Assembly: GCF_036669915.1 (NCBI RefSeq)
Contig: NC_089318.1
Coordinates: forward strand, 6,963,349-7,027,348
Origin: Pocillopora verrucosa
Taxonomy: Eukaryota > Cnidaria > Anthozoa > Scleractinia > Pocilloporidae
Direction of reading: 5' to 3'
DNA: 64,000 nucleotides
Positions 46,723 through 57,794 of this stretch are shown piece after piece. Made by a program: the position numbers and the translations under genes. Within the stretch, counting starts at the first letter, position 1, and each line of letters opens with the position of its first letter. The notes under the pieces were generated by a model. The model saw only the letters and a program-made list of their open reading frames with translations. It searched no databases and was not told where the DNA came from.

Positions 46723-48139
46723 TTGACGAAAAAAGTAAATCGTATTTGGAATTGATTGAAAAGCTTTTACTACTCTAAGAAAATGAAATTTTCGCGCTTT
46801 CATTTCTTACACAGCGGACTTTAATTTTACGAGGCCACAAGAGGCCTACAGTTTCCCCACGTGTCCCTCACAGTTTTCGTCCTAAATTTTGATGACCACA
46901 ATTTCTGGTTATTTGGGTGCTAGGAGACTTGATTGTTTCTCTTTTTCATTTCTAAAGTACTCAATATTTCATCGCGTCTTAAGTACTAATTCAAAAACTT
47001 GTGCATCGTGTTCCATCAGGGTATCCAAACACGATATTAATTTTCGAGTGTTTAGAAACCCTAATGAAACACGACGCACGAGTTTTTTAAAGAAATTAAT
47101 TAATTAGGAAATGAGCTCACCAAAGTTTTATGCTTTATTAAACTCAAGGGTTTGATACTGCATAAAACACATAATAACGCCTCATTCGACACACGTCGCA
47201 CGTCTAATGATAAATTCATTTCCCATTTAATCAGTGCCAGAATATTAGTGTACTTAACTTCCGCCTGATTAAATATCCGTGACACACTTCATCTTTTCAC
47301 TTTATCTTACTATTTTCTACGCAATAAATTATAACAAAAAAAGTACGTAAGCTATTTCACACCAGTATTGGTGGCTGTACGTCGATCTTTGGACATACGC
47401 CAACAAGTGTAAACAGCTGCTGAGTGCTGTCTTATCGCGGTTTCCTCAGGAAATAACCGAGACCTTACTTAACCCAGAATATTAGGTACACTAGGACGGA
47501 AACTAATGGAGAAATATTCGCTTCAATTTTATCAACGAACATAACCTGTTTCAGGCGTTCACTTGGTAAAACAGAGCAGATAAGCAGACGGCGTAATTGA
47601 AGCGGAGGAGAAAAAAGCGAGGGGAACTTGGGCACTTCATTTGCATAGAGTTGTTTATTTTAGGTAAGAAGCATGATCTACACTTCTGATAACGTTGAAT
47701 GAATGTATAATGAAGAGATCCTTGTGTCTTGTGTGGGATATGGCTCTTAACCAGCAAGTGCACTAATGCTAATTTTAATAACTGAAAATAAAGACATTAA
47801 TTAAAACAAGAAGACTTTTTAACAATAATTATACACAATCATACATAATTCTTGTAGTGTCAACAGAACAAATTAAAAAAACTGAAGACGTACTCAGCTG
47901 CACATATACTTATCTTTAATGACGTTTCTCAACGTTTTTTTTTTCCTTTCATTTTGGTCGACATTTTAGTCATAAGATATCTTCACTTTCCTTGATAAGG
48001 CGCTTACAGTCGTTTCGCAAGACAAGCACGGGCCCAAAGACACGCTCACTATGAACTTCAAAGGATCCATGTAACTCGTAGTGTTAACGATATATTTCCA
48101 TTAATAAGAAATGTTTGTTTCAATCTGAGACACCGCATG
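46723..48139. other. Intergenic region between receptor and DDX28-like gene
   Basis: The two genes converge here. No gene is seen. A fragment of the 31,862 repeat lies at 47,553-47,640. The two 3' untranslated regions must fall inside this 1.4 kb. I did not settle on polyadenylation signals. Confidence 0.4.
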
Positions 48140-51100
48140 TCACGTGAACTCTACATCTTCCTCGTCAAAGTCTTCATCATCCAACTTTTTAAAGTTTATT
48201 TCTTTATTTTCCCAGATCTCTCTGGGGCCAGGCTCTGCAGAGGGGCGCTTGGGGCGAATTTCGATACCTTCCAGACGTCGCTGTTTTTTAGCTGCTTGCT
48301 ACAATGGAACAAGCCAGTAATGTCAATAGAACATACTTTTACAATAAATCGATTCGCCAAAGGGCACTGACCGTCGTAAACGTATCACCAAGATGAGGCA
48401 ATTGTTGAAAAAGAAAGGACATCGATTCCACGTCATGGCTTACCTGCAGTACAGGCGTCTTAATAGCGCGAGTTAACGTTACAAGCGCGCAATCGTTTAC
48501 CCGACCGACCATGTTTGATGAAAAGTCAGAGTGGACAGTGGGGGAGGAAGCCCTTCCATCTCCTTCCTTTCGACCGTCGCTCCCCCACCCCCCCCCCCTT
48601 AGTACAAATTTATATTTATTTCTCTCACCAACCTTCCGCTGCTGTAGAGATCAACTATGGCAGCTACAATTTTCGGCACACGGATCAATGTCAGTATCTA
48701 AACAACTGCACACCTACCCTTCCCTAACCCAACAGTCAACTGAGAACAAGTTCGGGTTAATGTTGGGTTAGGGGAGGGGGTAGGTGTGCAGTTGATCATG
48801 TTGATCCGAAAGTACTGACCACTCGCCCGTCAAAATCACGCCTACTCTCTCGACTATGTCCTGGACAAACATGCTAAGATTTTTACTTACTGATGCTACA
48901 TAATCACAATTTCTTTCGACAGGAAACCGGAAATAGTTTTAGTTTCTTCAGGTCGATCGTATTTAAATCGTTTCAAATGACTTTTGGCCATTCGGTTTGG
49001 GGCTGCGCGTTTTACCAGCTGGCAAACAACGCCATCCTCTCTCAGCGGTGTTTTATTTTAATATACATTATGACCAACAAACAAGGAAAGACCATCGTCT
49101 TACCTCAATTATCTTTGCCATTCTAACATCCCGGTTATGAGTAAGTAGACTGGTGGCTACCGACACCCCTGTTGATGTCGTCTCTGTCGTTACACGGCCA
49201 GTTCTACCCACGCGGTGAATATAGTCCACTAACGACGTGGGGAAGTCAAAGTTGATCACATGGCCTACCTGAGGGGAGAGTGGGGAGAACAAAGTCTGGT
49301 TAAATGTTCAGAAAACTTGAAATAAAGTAAAGCAATGGACCGCTTTCTGTCTTAAAGAAGGAAAGCCATGACGATAATATCAATTACGGAGGATAACAGT
49401 CCAAATCTTGTTTATAACATTTTGGTCCCTTTTAGTGATCTTGAAAAGACATCAAAAATTCTCCAGAAAAACATAACGCCAGTGCGCGGGTCACAATCCT
49501 TGGAGCCACCTCAACTGAGAACTGTAGAAATTGTATACATTGTGGCGTATATGAACAAAATAATTCCCAACTCAGGCCTAGTATGCGGCCGTGGTTGTTT
49601 TAGTGTGGAGAGTATTGCGAGCGCACTGAAGCACCCACGGCTTGAGGTACACAGCGGTTAGACGTTGAACATTAGTTGGCGTGCCTACAGGCTTTCATAA
49701 TCAAGGTATCCCACATGAGGTACAAACAAACACAAACATAAGACACTAAGTCACGATATATGCGTATGACGCATTTGGTGAAGCTCAAATCAACAGAAAA
49801 CCCGTACGTTTTGTACTCGAATAGTGTCGTGTCTTTTCAGTTTCCCCTACTCTTGTTTTCTTTTACAGATTTCTACGGACGTTTCAATTTCTTTCGCTTA
49901 CTTTGCAAGACAGTGGTTGTTTCTTATGTTCCCTTTGAAATTTTGCGCGGGAAATCGGCAAGCGGCCGGCCAGAATTAATCCCCTCGCGCATGCACCCAC
50001 TTTTGACCGCTGAGTTCCCCTTCACGGCTCAGCAGAATGAAGTAAACTTCGTTCATACTTACATCAGGGTCTACTCCTCTAGATGCTATATCAGTACAAA
50101 CAAGAACTCTTGCTCTTCCCTCTTGGAACTCTTCAAATAAGTTGCTCCTCACCTTCAATAAGCAAAAAAATTCCCAAAACAAAAACATTGGACAACTGTT
50201 CGTTTTCCCTGTTGTTCAACCTTTTAGTACAAATTGGAAAAAAATTCTATCCGTTAAGATGTCCAATAAAGGAAATGATCATCAACTATAAAACCTCTTG
50301 ATTGTTCAACAAATTCTCCCTGTTAGCGCAGTAGGAAATGTATAGAAAACAGTATGGGGAACATGCACGCTGACGTTAGGGTGTAAAGAGTTAACTTAGA
50401 ACTGACCTAACCATCACGAGCTAGCAAAGTTATTACCTTGGAAGGAAGCACTTTGTGAAGTCGGATAAATTTGATACGCTTCTCTACGAGAAAATGCCCC
50501 ACAAAATCGCAGGCCTCTGTAGTATTACAGAACACGATAGTTCGCTGAAAAGGATCTTGAAGGTCGTGTCTTAGGAGTCTTAGGAGTTTGCCTGCAAAAA
50601 TAAAACAAATAAAACAAAATACTAGACTAGCTTTAATTAAGTTCGACGAATTTTTAAAATGTTGAATGCAAGAGAATTCACAGACATCGTTGACAGAATT
50701 TCAGGGTAAACTCGTCCTTAAAAAAAACTAAAATCCCTGTGTACTGCTGCAGGACTTTGATTTAAGATCCGAAACTTCATATGCAGGGGAAGATATTTTA
50801 ATTTTGCTTCAAAGCCAACTTTGGCTAGAGTTTTACTACCGCGGCATATTTAAACTTCTTCTCACAACTCAAAGAACTTTTGTTCCGTCCCCTCTAAACA
50901 GAGGAAGTTATTATAACACAGACATCCTTGTTTCTCTTACCTGCCTTTTCCTCCTGCTTGATTTTTACAAACCTATGTCTGATATGGGGAAGAACGCGGT
51001 GAAGACCAGAAGAACATGTTTTTAAGCGCTGAAAGAAATATATACTCGCTTGTTACAATCAACGACGCATGCGGCCTTTGTTTCAAAGAGACCAGGCAAT

Positions 51101-54100
51101 AAATGCAGGAAAAAATGAACCGCCTCACTGCAAATATCAAAGAAAAACAGTTCCTGATTATTGCTTTATATGCGTCACGAGAAAAAATGTCCCACACGTG
51201 AGGCTTGAAAGAGATAAACGAAACAGGAATAAAAACTATCCAACCGATTTCCTTATAGGAAAAAAAAACAAAAACAAAAAAGAAACACCCGACATGCTGA
51301 TCACACTGCATCTTACCGGAAGCATTCGCTGTAAGGTGTCTACCACCAACTCATTTGGCATCGTTGCACCGACAATAGTGACTTGTGTGTCCACCGGCTG
51401 CTCGCTGGGAGGAGATGGTCTACCTTGTCGTATCTGTAACAAGGTTACATAAAGTGGTTGTCGCAACCGAACAAAACATGAAATAAAACAATGATTTGGG
51501 ATGAAATATGAGAGGTGATTGAATGACCAACTAGTACCCATTGGCAAATTGAAAATATGTATTCAACAAATTAAATCAAAGCGCAACAGGGTATGTAAAA
51601 TTTAATAACAACAACGACAGTACTTGTCTGCCTTCGAGTGCATTTTTTTCCCCACAAATACTCCGGGTTGAGCCAAAATGTATCTGTTTTGTGTAAAATG
51701 AAGCTACAGGGATGGTATTACGAACCCAGGGCGGAATGAACGGTTCCAAAGCATTTGTCCCCTTTCAAAGCACATGTGAACGTTCATACTCCTCGATGAA
51801 GAAAGCCCGAGGGAAAGAAATAAATAGAATCTTACAAAAGAACGTACCACAATGGCATTAACAAGGGAATGTACTTGGACAATCTTACCCTGTATCAACC
51901 CTTTCACTCCTAAGATCTCATAAGTAATTTTCCTAACTGTCTGCCATACAATTCTTTTGATGATAGTTTAAAGAATTTGGTATTGGATCAATTCATAATC
52001 CACTAATTGATATCTCTCTTTATTCTCATCGCTTGTCCGCTTAATATTGTGGTGATATTGTAAGGAGAAATTCGGTTTTGGTCACTAATGGGAGTTTAAG
52101 GGTCAGGAGCAAAGACCAAAGCGTCTCTACCAAGTGGGTTGCCGGTTGTAAATTAACACCCTGTAGAAATCACTCAGTTAGGGATGTGCTGTGCGTACGT
52201 CAAGCGCGTATGCAAAGAAAAATATACGATGGTACGTGTCGGCTCACCGAGATCGATTGGAGAATTTCCATTGTGTCTGATTTGAACGAGGAATCAAACA
52301 TGGAATCCGCTTCATCAATTACCAAATACGACAAATCCGAGAAAAACAAACGATCTAAAAAAAAAAGGAGTAGAAACCACTCATTAGTAAGGACAAAAAC
52401 GGGGACAAGAATCCCTGAGGTTTCAAAAAAGCCGGTTACCGGACCGCCGCTTATAAGACCCCTCACCGCTGTCTGTTTAGTCCGAGAGCAGGCCCTCGTG
52501 TTTGGGTTTTTGCCTTACCACCCCTTTTCTGGCTACGGCTGCCTATTAGATTTTCAGCAACCGTCTTATGAAAAAGTTATTGATACCCCTGAAAATCACA
52601 GTGAAAATAAAGAACTATGAGTATTCTAGGTCCTTTTTTAAGAGTCGTTCGGTGAATAACTCAGCGCACTCGGAGCGTGACCGATAACATAAGCACGTGT
52701 CACGCAAGCCGGTCACTTTATCTTCGGTAAGCGCTTGTAAGATCAGTTCCAATAAGGTACGTACCTTTCTGACGAAATTGAAGTAACGTTCCTGGAGTGG
52801 CAACCACGAGATCCACGGGAGACGCAAGGTCTCTTTTCATAAATTTCTGTGAGAGAAACATTTTACAGCCAGCAGTTTAGTTATAAACGTGTTACTTCAT
52901 TACTAATCGACCTCGACAAAACAACTTCAAGCGCGTGGGATATTTCCATTTAAGGGAGAAGGAAAGGGTGTGGGGGGGGGGGGGGAAGGGGGAGGAAGGT
53001 AACTGCACAGAGGACCCACTGACATTTACATGCATCACAGGCTGTGTTATCATTGAAAATCACCCCCTTTAATACAAATTACCACTTAAGGTACCCCGCC
53101 CTTGGCTATACTTTTGAACTCTCTCACCTTTTTCCGTCCGCCGATAATGCCAACTGATTTAAAGCGTGCATGATGACTTAATGACTTAGCAACTTCCTGG
53201 AGAAAAAAAAAAAAGAAAGGGTACAAGTCATGCAAGTGTTCACCATTGCATAAATTGCACCTCACCTGCCACGATCATTCTGTACTTGTGTCTAGTAAGG
53301 TGAAGCTTTTAATTTACACTTTATTCATGACGATACATGATTTAACACGCCTGTGTGTGTTACAGACCCATTTAAGGCCAACGCAAATGAAGTCAATTTG
53401 AAAGACAAATCTGAATGGAACAATTAATCTTATTGGGGAAAGTTGTTTTTCGTCCTGTCACGAGCGTGAGACAAAGCAAAACTTCTGAGTCCCCATGAGG
53501 AATCGAACCTCTGACCTTCGGATTCCGCGCTGCGATGCTCTACCACTGAGCCACAGAGACTCTACGGCTAGCGAGGTCTATTACAAAGTTCATATGACAC
53601 GCGTTCTGCATACTGCTAGGATCAGCAATGTCGATAACTCGATGGGGAATAAGTTTCTTGTAATTTGCGCTCCAGTCGGGCTACATTTCTACCGCCTTAA
53701 GGAAAGTCTTTCGCCAACATAATGCTCTACAAAAGGCAACCAGTCAGAAAAGCTGTCCAATTTAACTTAAGGAGCCACTTAGCTCAGAGATTGCCAAGAA
53801 TCTAACTTTTCATTTTACGAGTTCTAAGATTAGAGAAGAGAGACAAAGATACTTACTAACACTTGAATAGCAAGTTCCCTGCCTGGAACAACAATACATG
53901 CTCGTGGTCGTTTCAGACGCGTTATGACACCATGTTTGCGCTCGTCTTCTCTCAGATGGTGAACCACTGGCGCCAGGTAAGCAAGAGTTTTTCCAGTCCC
54001 TGGAATAATAATCAGTCTCTCAATCAAAGGACTGTAAAATTTGCGGCCTGTGGCTCTCATTCCTAGGGTCTTATTGTAATTCTCCTGTCTCGTTGCTTTA

Positions 54101-57100
54101 CTTTACCTTGTAAATCAGCCAGGAGAATTTGGAGTTACATCAAGATGACAACCCCTGCCTGATAAATTTGTCCCGTTATCTACAGCAATTAACCAGTTCA
54201 ATACCTGTTTGTGCAGCACAAAGCACATGCTCTCTTTTAAGTAATGGGGGAATTGTTACCATCTGCAAATTTAAAACCAAAATTTTAGTGAATTTCTATG
54301 TGTTAAATATGTACATTTGAACAAGTTTTTTAGATAACAAAAATGTATTCCTGTGTGTCAGTACTTACAAATAAGCTAATTGATAAGTGTGCTCTGAGAA
54401 TTCCTTTTGAAATGTAAAACTAGCAGACATTCTTTTAAAGATGCTGCCACAGTCAAAATTACTTGGGTTTTCAGTAAGTCTTGAGCTGTCAAAATCTGGC
54501 TAAGTACTGTAATTCTGCTTTGTGAAAGCTTAAGGTGATGATAAATAATGATAATTGAACTGAGTAGAGTACAATTTGATCTGAGATCATCTGTACAATT
54601 TCAAAATCAAACAAACCTACAGTGCAAGTTCATTTTGAAATCACAAGTATAATTTCGGAAAAAATTGCACAAAAGGAAAACCAATTACCATCTAATTGCA
54701 TTCATATTTCTTTCCTTTTTGTTGTTTTTGTAACTGTTTATTCATTACATCTAACAGAACATATCCATTTTGAAATTGCAAAATTTTGATTAGAAAAAAA
54801 TGTTGGTCTTCAGCCTGATGGTTTCCTTGCCCATCATTTTCCTGCAATCTGATTGGTTACTTTGAACGCGTCTTAAAATCTGACCGGTTGTTTTTGTTTT
54901 CTTTAGTGTTATTTTCTTATTAGGTGGGAAAAGAGATGCAATTTAGAGTATTGCACTGCAGAGAGCCAATCAGATTGCAAGGATCATCAGTGATATCAAA
55001 ATGGATGTGATAAATAATAATTAAATTGAACTGATAATTCCAGATAAAAATTGAAGAAAATTTGGTCAACCAAATAAGACCTAAACAATAAGGCTTAACT
55101 GTATAACAAACTTGGCCTGTAATGCTACATGTACACCACAATAACAAGCCATGATTGCTTCAGAATAATTTCAAAATTTTCCAAATTCATGCACCTGAAT
55201 GACTGTGGGTTTTGTAACATTTATATTGTACAAAGCCTTCAACACATCCTCTCTTAATCCAAGAGGGCTAAATGATGAAACTTGTAACTCAATATCTACA
55301 TCTTTGTCTGGCCTGAATGCAGGATTCTAAATGAGAAAATCAGCAAAAAAAAGCAATTGTTAAACTAAAAAATTGTTTACATTTATGTAAGTATTTTGCA
55401 ACATTTGTATCTTAACTGAATTTCAGGTCTGTACTGTAAGTTATCGACTGGGATAACAAGTTAAGATATCTGTTTTATCTCTGAGTCCAAATAGAGGGGG
55501 GGGATATTAAATATGGCCTACTTAATTGACCAATCATAGCACATGTATTAAGAAATGTAATAAAATCTTACAGCATACCACACAAGCTGACTTTCAATCC
55601 GTTGATGGCATGATAACAGTTTTGAGTAATCAGTAAGTTATTTAATTTTGTTGCCTCCAAAGATGTTTGCATGTCTCAGCAGTTTTGAAAGGTAATTTAC
55701 TGAGCAGGATCTCAAGTTATTAGCATGATCAGTCATTACCCAGGTCTGACAAGACTGCTAGAGGAAGGTCAGATGAAAGAGAAGAGATAACCTGTAATTT
55801 CAGGGGTTGGTATATGTAGGCTGAGACTTGAAACTAACCACACATGTTATGTTGAGCTAACCATCTATTTTTCCTTGTGCATGTTGTAAGATCCCTGTTG
55901 TCAGTGTAATGGACTCTGGATTAGAAATTCTAGGTTCTAGCCCTGTGTTCTTGGGAAAACCACTTTACTCTAGAACCACCCCCTCTCCACTCAGGAGTTT
56001 CAATGGGTACCAAAAAACTTTTGGGAGACCTGGGTAAAGGAAGGTTAAGTCTCTACTCAAGCCAAGTGTCCAATCCAGCAGGAGCTTATCCTAATTTCCA
56101 TAACATGAAGCAGCTAAGAGCATTACTACTCCCCCTTGGATGGGGTATTCAGTGCAAGGTTACCCCCAAGTATTTCATCAGGCATCCCTGACAGTTTGCC
56201 TCCACCCATTTATACTCCTGGGTGGAGGAAGGCACCTTGAGGGCATGTTTTTCCTTGGAGCACAACACAATGACCTGGCCAGTTCTTGAGCCCAGAGCTA
56301 TCAACCTGGAGTGCAGTGGACTAACCATCAGGCCACAACATCTCCCCCTTGGGGAACCTTGGGTCACCTTTTATACTCTAGCACCCAGTGCTGCACCATT
56401 TGCCACACCTAATTACATTAGAAGTTGTAGCATTAGTTATGTGGCTTGTAAAAATTCACCATCTTATTACTCACTGCTACAGTTATCAATATCAATTCTG
56501 CATGTGCACCTCAGAACAAGATGGCTCAATGACAATTTCTTTGCGTCCTTTTGATATTGTCTCTTTGTTACTCTGCTGCTCCTGTAGTGGTCTTTTTTGA
56601 GAAGCCAAATCTCTCCTCCTGCTCAGTTGTCTTGAAAGTGCAGACTTCATATCCTGTGTGTTATACAAAAAAAGACAACAAGATTCAGGTTTTCAAAATA
56701 TTATCCCCATCATTGCCTGAGTGACGTTTTGAGTATCTCACACAACTTGCCATTTGTGTACTTACATTATGTAAAGTTTGTAAAAAACTATAGCGTAACA
56801 GTCAAATACCTGCACTAAAGACGTAAAATAACCTGGTCTCTAAAACTCAAAACAAGGATGAACTCTGAAAAATAATTAGTCAAATGTGCATTGACCCATG
56901 ACTTCAGAGTAGGATTGGAAGTTAAGGAGTGAAAGAGCTAGCATGTCAAATATTTTCAAAGATGCTGTTTCGTTTGATTCCAAATGTACAGGAACAACAG
57001 AAATGTTTTAACTCTCAAAATTAACTAGCATCTAATGTCCCCTTTCTGTATCACCTATAAATCACTCATCGAGGTCAGGTAAATAAAGGAAATGGTCAGA

Positions 57101-57794
57101 AACTTAAGAAGCTCTTGATTGTTAAACAAAGTCTCCTTTTAAAGCACCTTGATAAATGTATAGAGAACAGTATGGAGAATATGCATTCTGATGTTAAGGT
57201 GAAAAAGGTTGAAGGTAATAGCTACAAAACCAAGAATAACAATCAAGGCTAGTTATAAATGAATTACCATATCAGGTTTGACTCGTTTTACTAGCTGTTT
57301 ATGTGGCTGTCTGACCGGCTCTTTGACCTGTTTTGTAGATTTAGGAGACAGAGAACTTGAGGCTGCAACTTTCCTGGCCAAACGTGCACATCGAACATAC
57401 TGACAACCAAATATCTGTAAATTATACAGACAGCAAGTTAAGTACAGTGCACCGTTGTTCTAAATGATTACAATGCCCCCCCCCCCTTCCCTCTCCCATG
57501 CAACATACAGACTGACTGAAGGAAAGCGTGACATTAGTGGAAAAATCAACCGGTACTAAGCCACCGAAAAATAATACATTTCTCATGACTCCAATCAAAA
57601 GCACGCGGAGTGCACATTTCAACGCTTCATGTACATGTATGCTCTTGGATCTGAATGTTAAGGCTCCTAGTGCACACGAAAAGGAACCCTATCAAAAAAA
57701 TCACTATCTCTGTGTGACTGAGATAAAAACGCTCACTCACAATTTTTACCGGAAGCAAGTCAACTACTCGCCGTCCGTGCAAAACAGCCGCCAT
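48140..57794 (-). CDS. DDX28: DDX28-like DEAD-box RNA helicase, probably mitochondrial
   Basis: Human DDX28 helps assemble the large mitochondrial ribosomal subunit. Fifteen exons join in frame to 566 residues (human 540, intronless): 57794-57750, 57414-57268, 56653-56510, 55326-55195, 54262-54205, 53999-53857, 53196-53128, 52846-52765, 52354-52248, 51433-51317, 51028-50941, 50591-50437, 50152-50063, 49268-49104, 48298-48140. The ATG at 57794 lies in an ATGGCGGCT context. The first 60 residues are rich in arginine and lysine and nearly free of acids, as in mitochondrial import signals. Motifs: a Q motif ending at Q156, AQTGTGKT (173-180), PGREL, VATPG, DEAD (287-290), GAT (331-333) in place of SAT as in human DDX28, [12 protein letters not shown], and HRVGRTGR (477-484). 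After the core, [15 protein letters not shown] resembles the DDX28 end, followed by an acidic tail. Assignment to DDX28 rests on VGAT-x-P, CAA-x-TG and the C-terminal similarity. Confidence 0.92.
48681..48808. repeat. Palindromic MITE-like repeat, copy 3
   Basis: CGGATCAATGTCAGTATCTA and CTGCACACCTACCCTTCCCT at the left are answered by GGGGAGGGGGTAGGTGTGCA and GATCATGTTGATCCG. It lies in the last DDX28 intron. Confidence 0.7.
49795..50035 (+). repeat. Dispersed repeat with AAATTTTGCGCGGGAAAT core, copy 2
   Basis: TTGCAAGACAGTGGTTGTTT and TGAAATTTTGCGCGGGAAAT match 25,590-25,805. It lies in a DDX28 intron and ends near the exon 50,063-50,152. Confidence 0.6.
50262..50394 (-). repeat. MITE family A copy, inverted and truncated
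   Basis: AAAGGAAATGATCATCAAC, CTTGATTGTTCAACAAATTC, ACAGTATGGGGAACATGCAC and a GGGTGTAAAGAGTTAAC end. It lies just beside the DDX28 exon at 50,437-50,591. Confidence 0.6.
51897..52103 (+). repeat. MITE family C copy
   Basis: ACCCTTTCACTCCTAAGATC at the left and TGGGAGTTTAAGGGTC at the right. CCATACAATTCTTTTGATGA, GGTATTGGATCAATTCATAA and GTAAGGAGAAATTCGG lie inside. The body matches part of 14,901-15,240. DDX28 intron. Confidence 0.6.
53455..53560 (-). mobile_element. tRNA-like SINE fragment
   Basis: On the minus strand a 72-base tRNA-like fold spans 53,560-53,489. The acceptor arm GTCTCTG pairs with TGGGGAC (three wobble pairs). There is an A box TGGCTCAGTGGTAGAGC and a B box GGTTCGATTCC. 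The anticodon stem has a C-C mismatch and an eight-base loop, so I do not take it as a working tRNA. The GACAGGACG-type sequence after it, preceded by a CACGAGCGTGAGAC palindrome in plus orientation, suggests a SINE body. DDX28 intron. Confidence 0.6.
54068..54170 (+). repeat. MITE family B copy, partial
   Basis: CTTATTGTAATTCTCCTGTC, ACCTTGTAAATCAGCCAGGA and CATCAAGATGACAACCCCTG are recognisable family B parts. DDX28 intron. Confidence 0.45.
55895..56025 (+). mobile_element. Truncated SINE, plus orientation
   Basis: TGTTCTTGGGAAAACCACTT, CTCCACTCAGGAGTTTCAAT and GGGTACC are the conserved core of the same SINE as the next one, in the opposite orientation. The head is degenerate. Confidence 0.55.
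56033..56347 (-). mobile_element. tRNA-derived SINE, nearly full length
   Basis: Minus strand from 56,347: a tRNA-like head with TGGCCTGATGGTTAG (A box) and GGCTCAAGAAC (B box). A central core CCACCCAGGAGTATAAATGG follows, then GGGGGTAACCTTGC and a 3' part ending in TAACCTTCCTTTACCC. About 315 bp. It faces the truncated plus-strand copy, so the pair could form an inverted hairpin in the DDX28 intron transcript. Confidence 0.75.
57033..57213 (-). repeat. MITE family A copy, inverted
   Basis: TAATGTCCCCTTTCTGTATC, GGAAATGGTCAGAAACTTAA, CTCTTGATTGTTAAACAAAG and GGAGAATATGCATTCTGATG match the reverse complement of the other family A copies. DDX28 intron 2. Confidence 0.6.

Noticed and set aside
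52078..52620. 180-codon plus-strand frame
   Set aside because: It runs antisense across a DDX28 exon (52,248-52,354) and an intronic repeat and shows no protein-like pattern.
53489..53560. Functional tRNA gene on the minus strand
   Set aside because: The A and B boxes and acceptor arm are present, but the anticodon stem has a mismatch and the loop is eight bases, so it is better taken as a SINE head or tRNA pseudogene.
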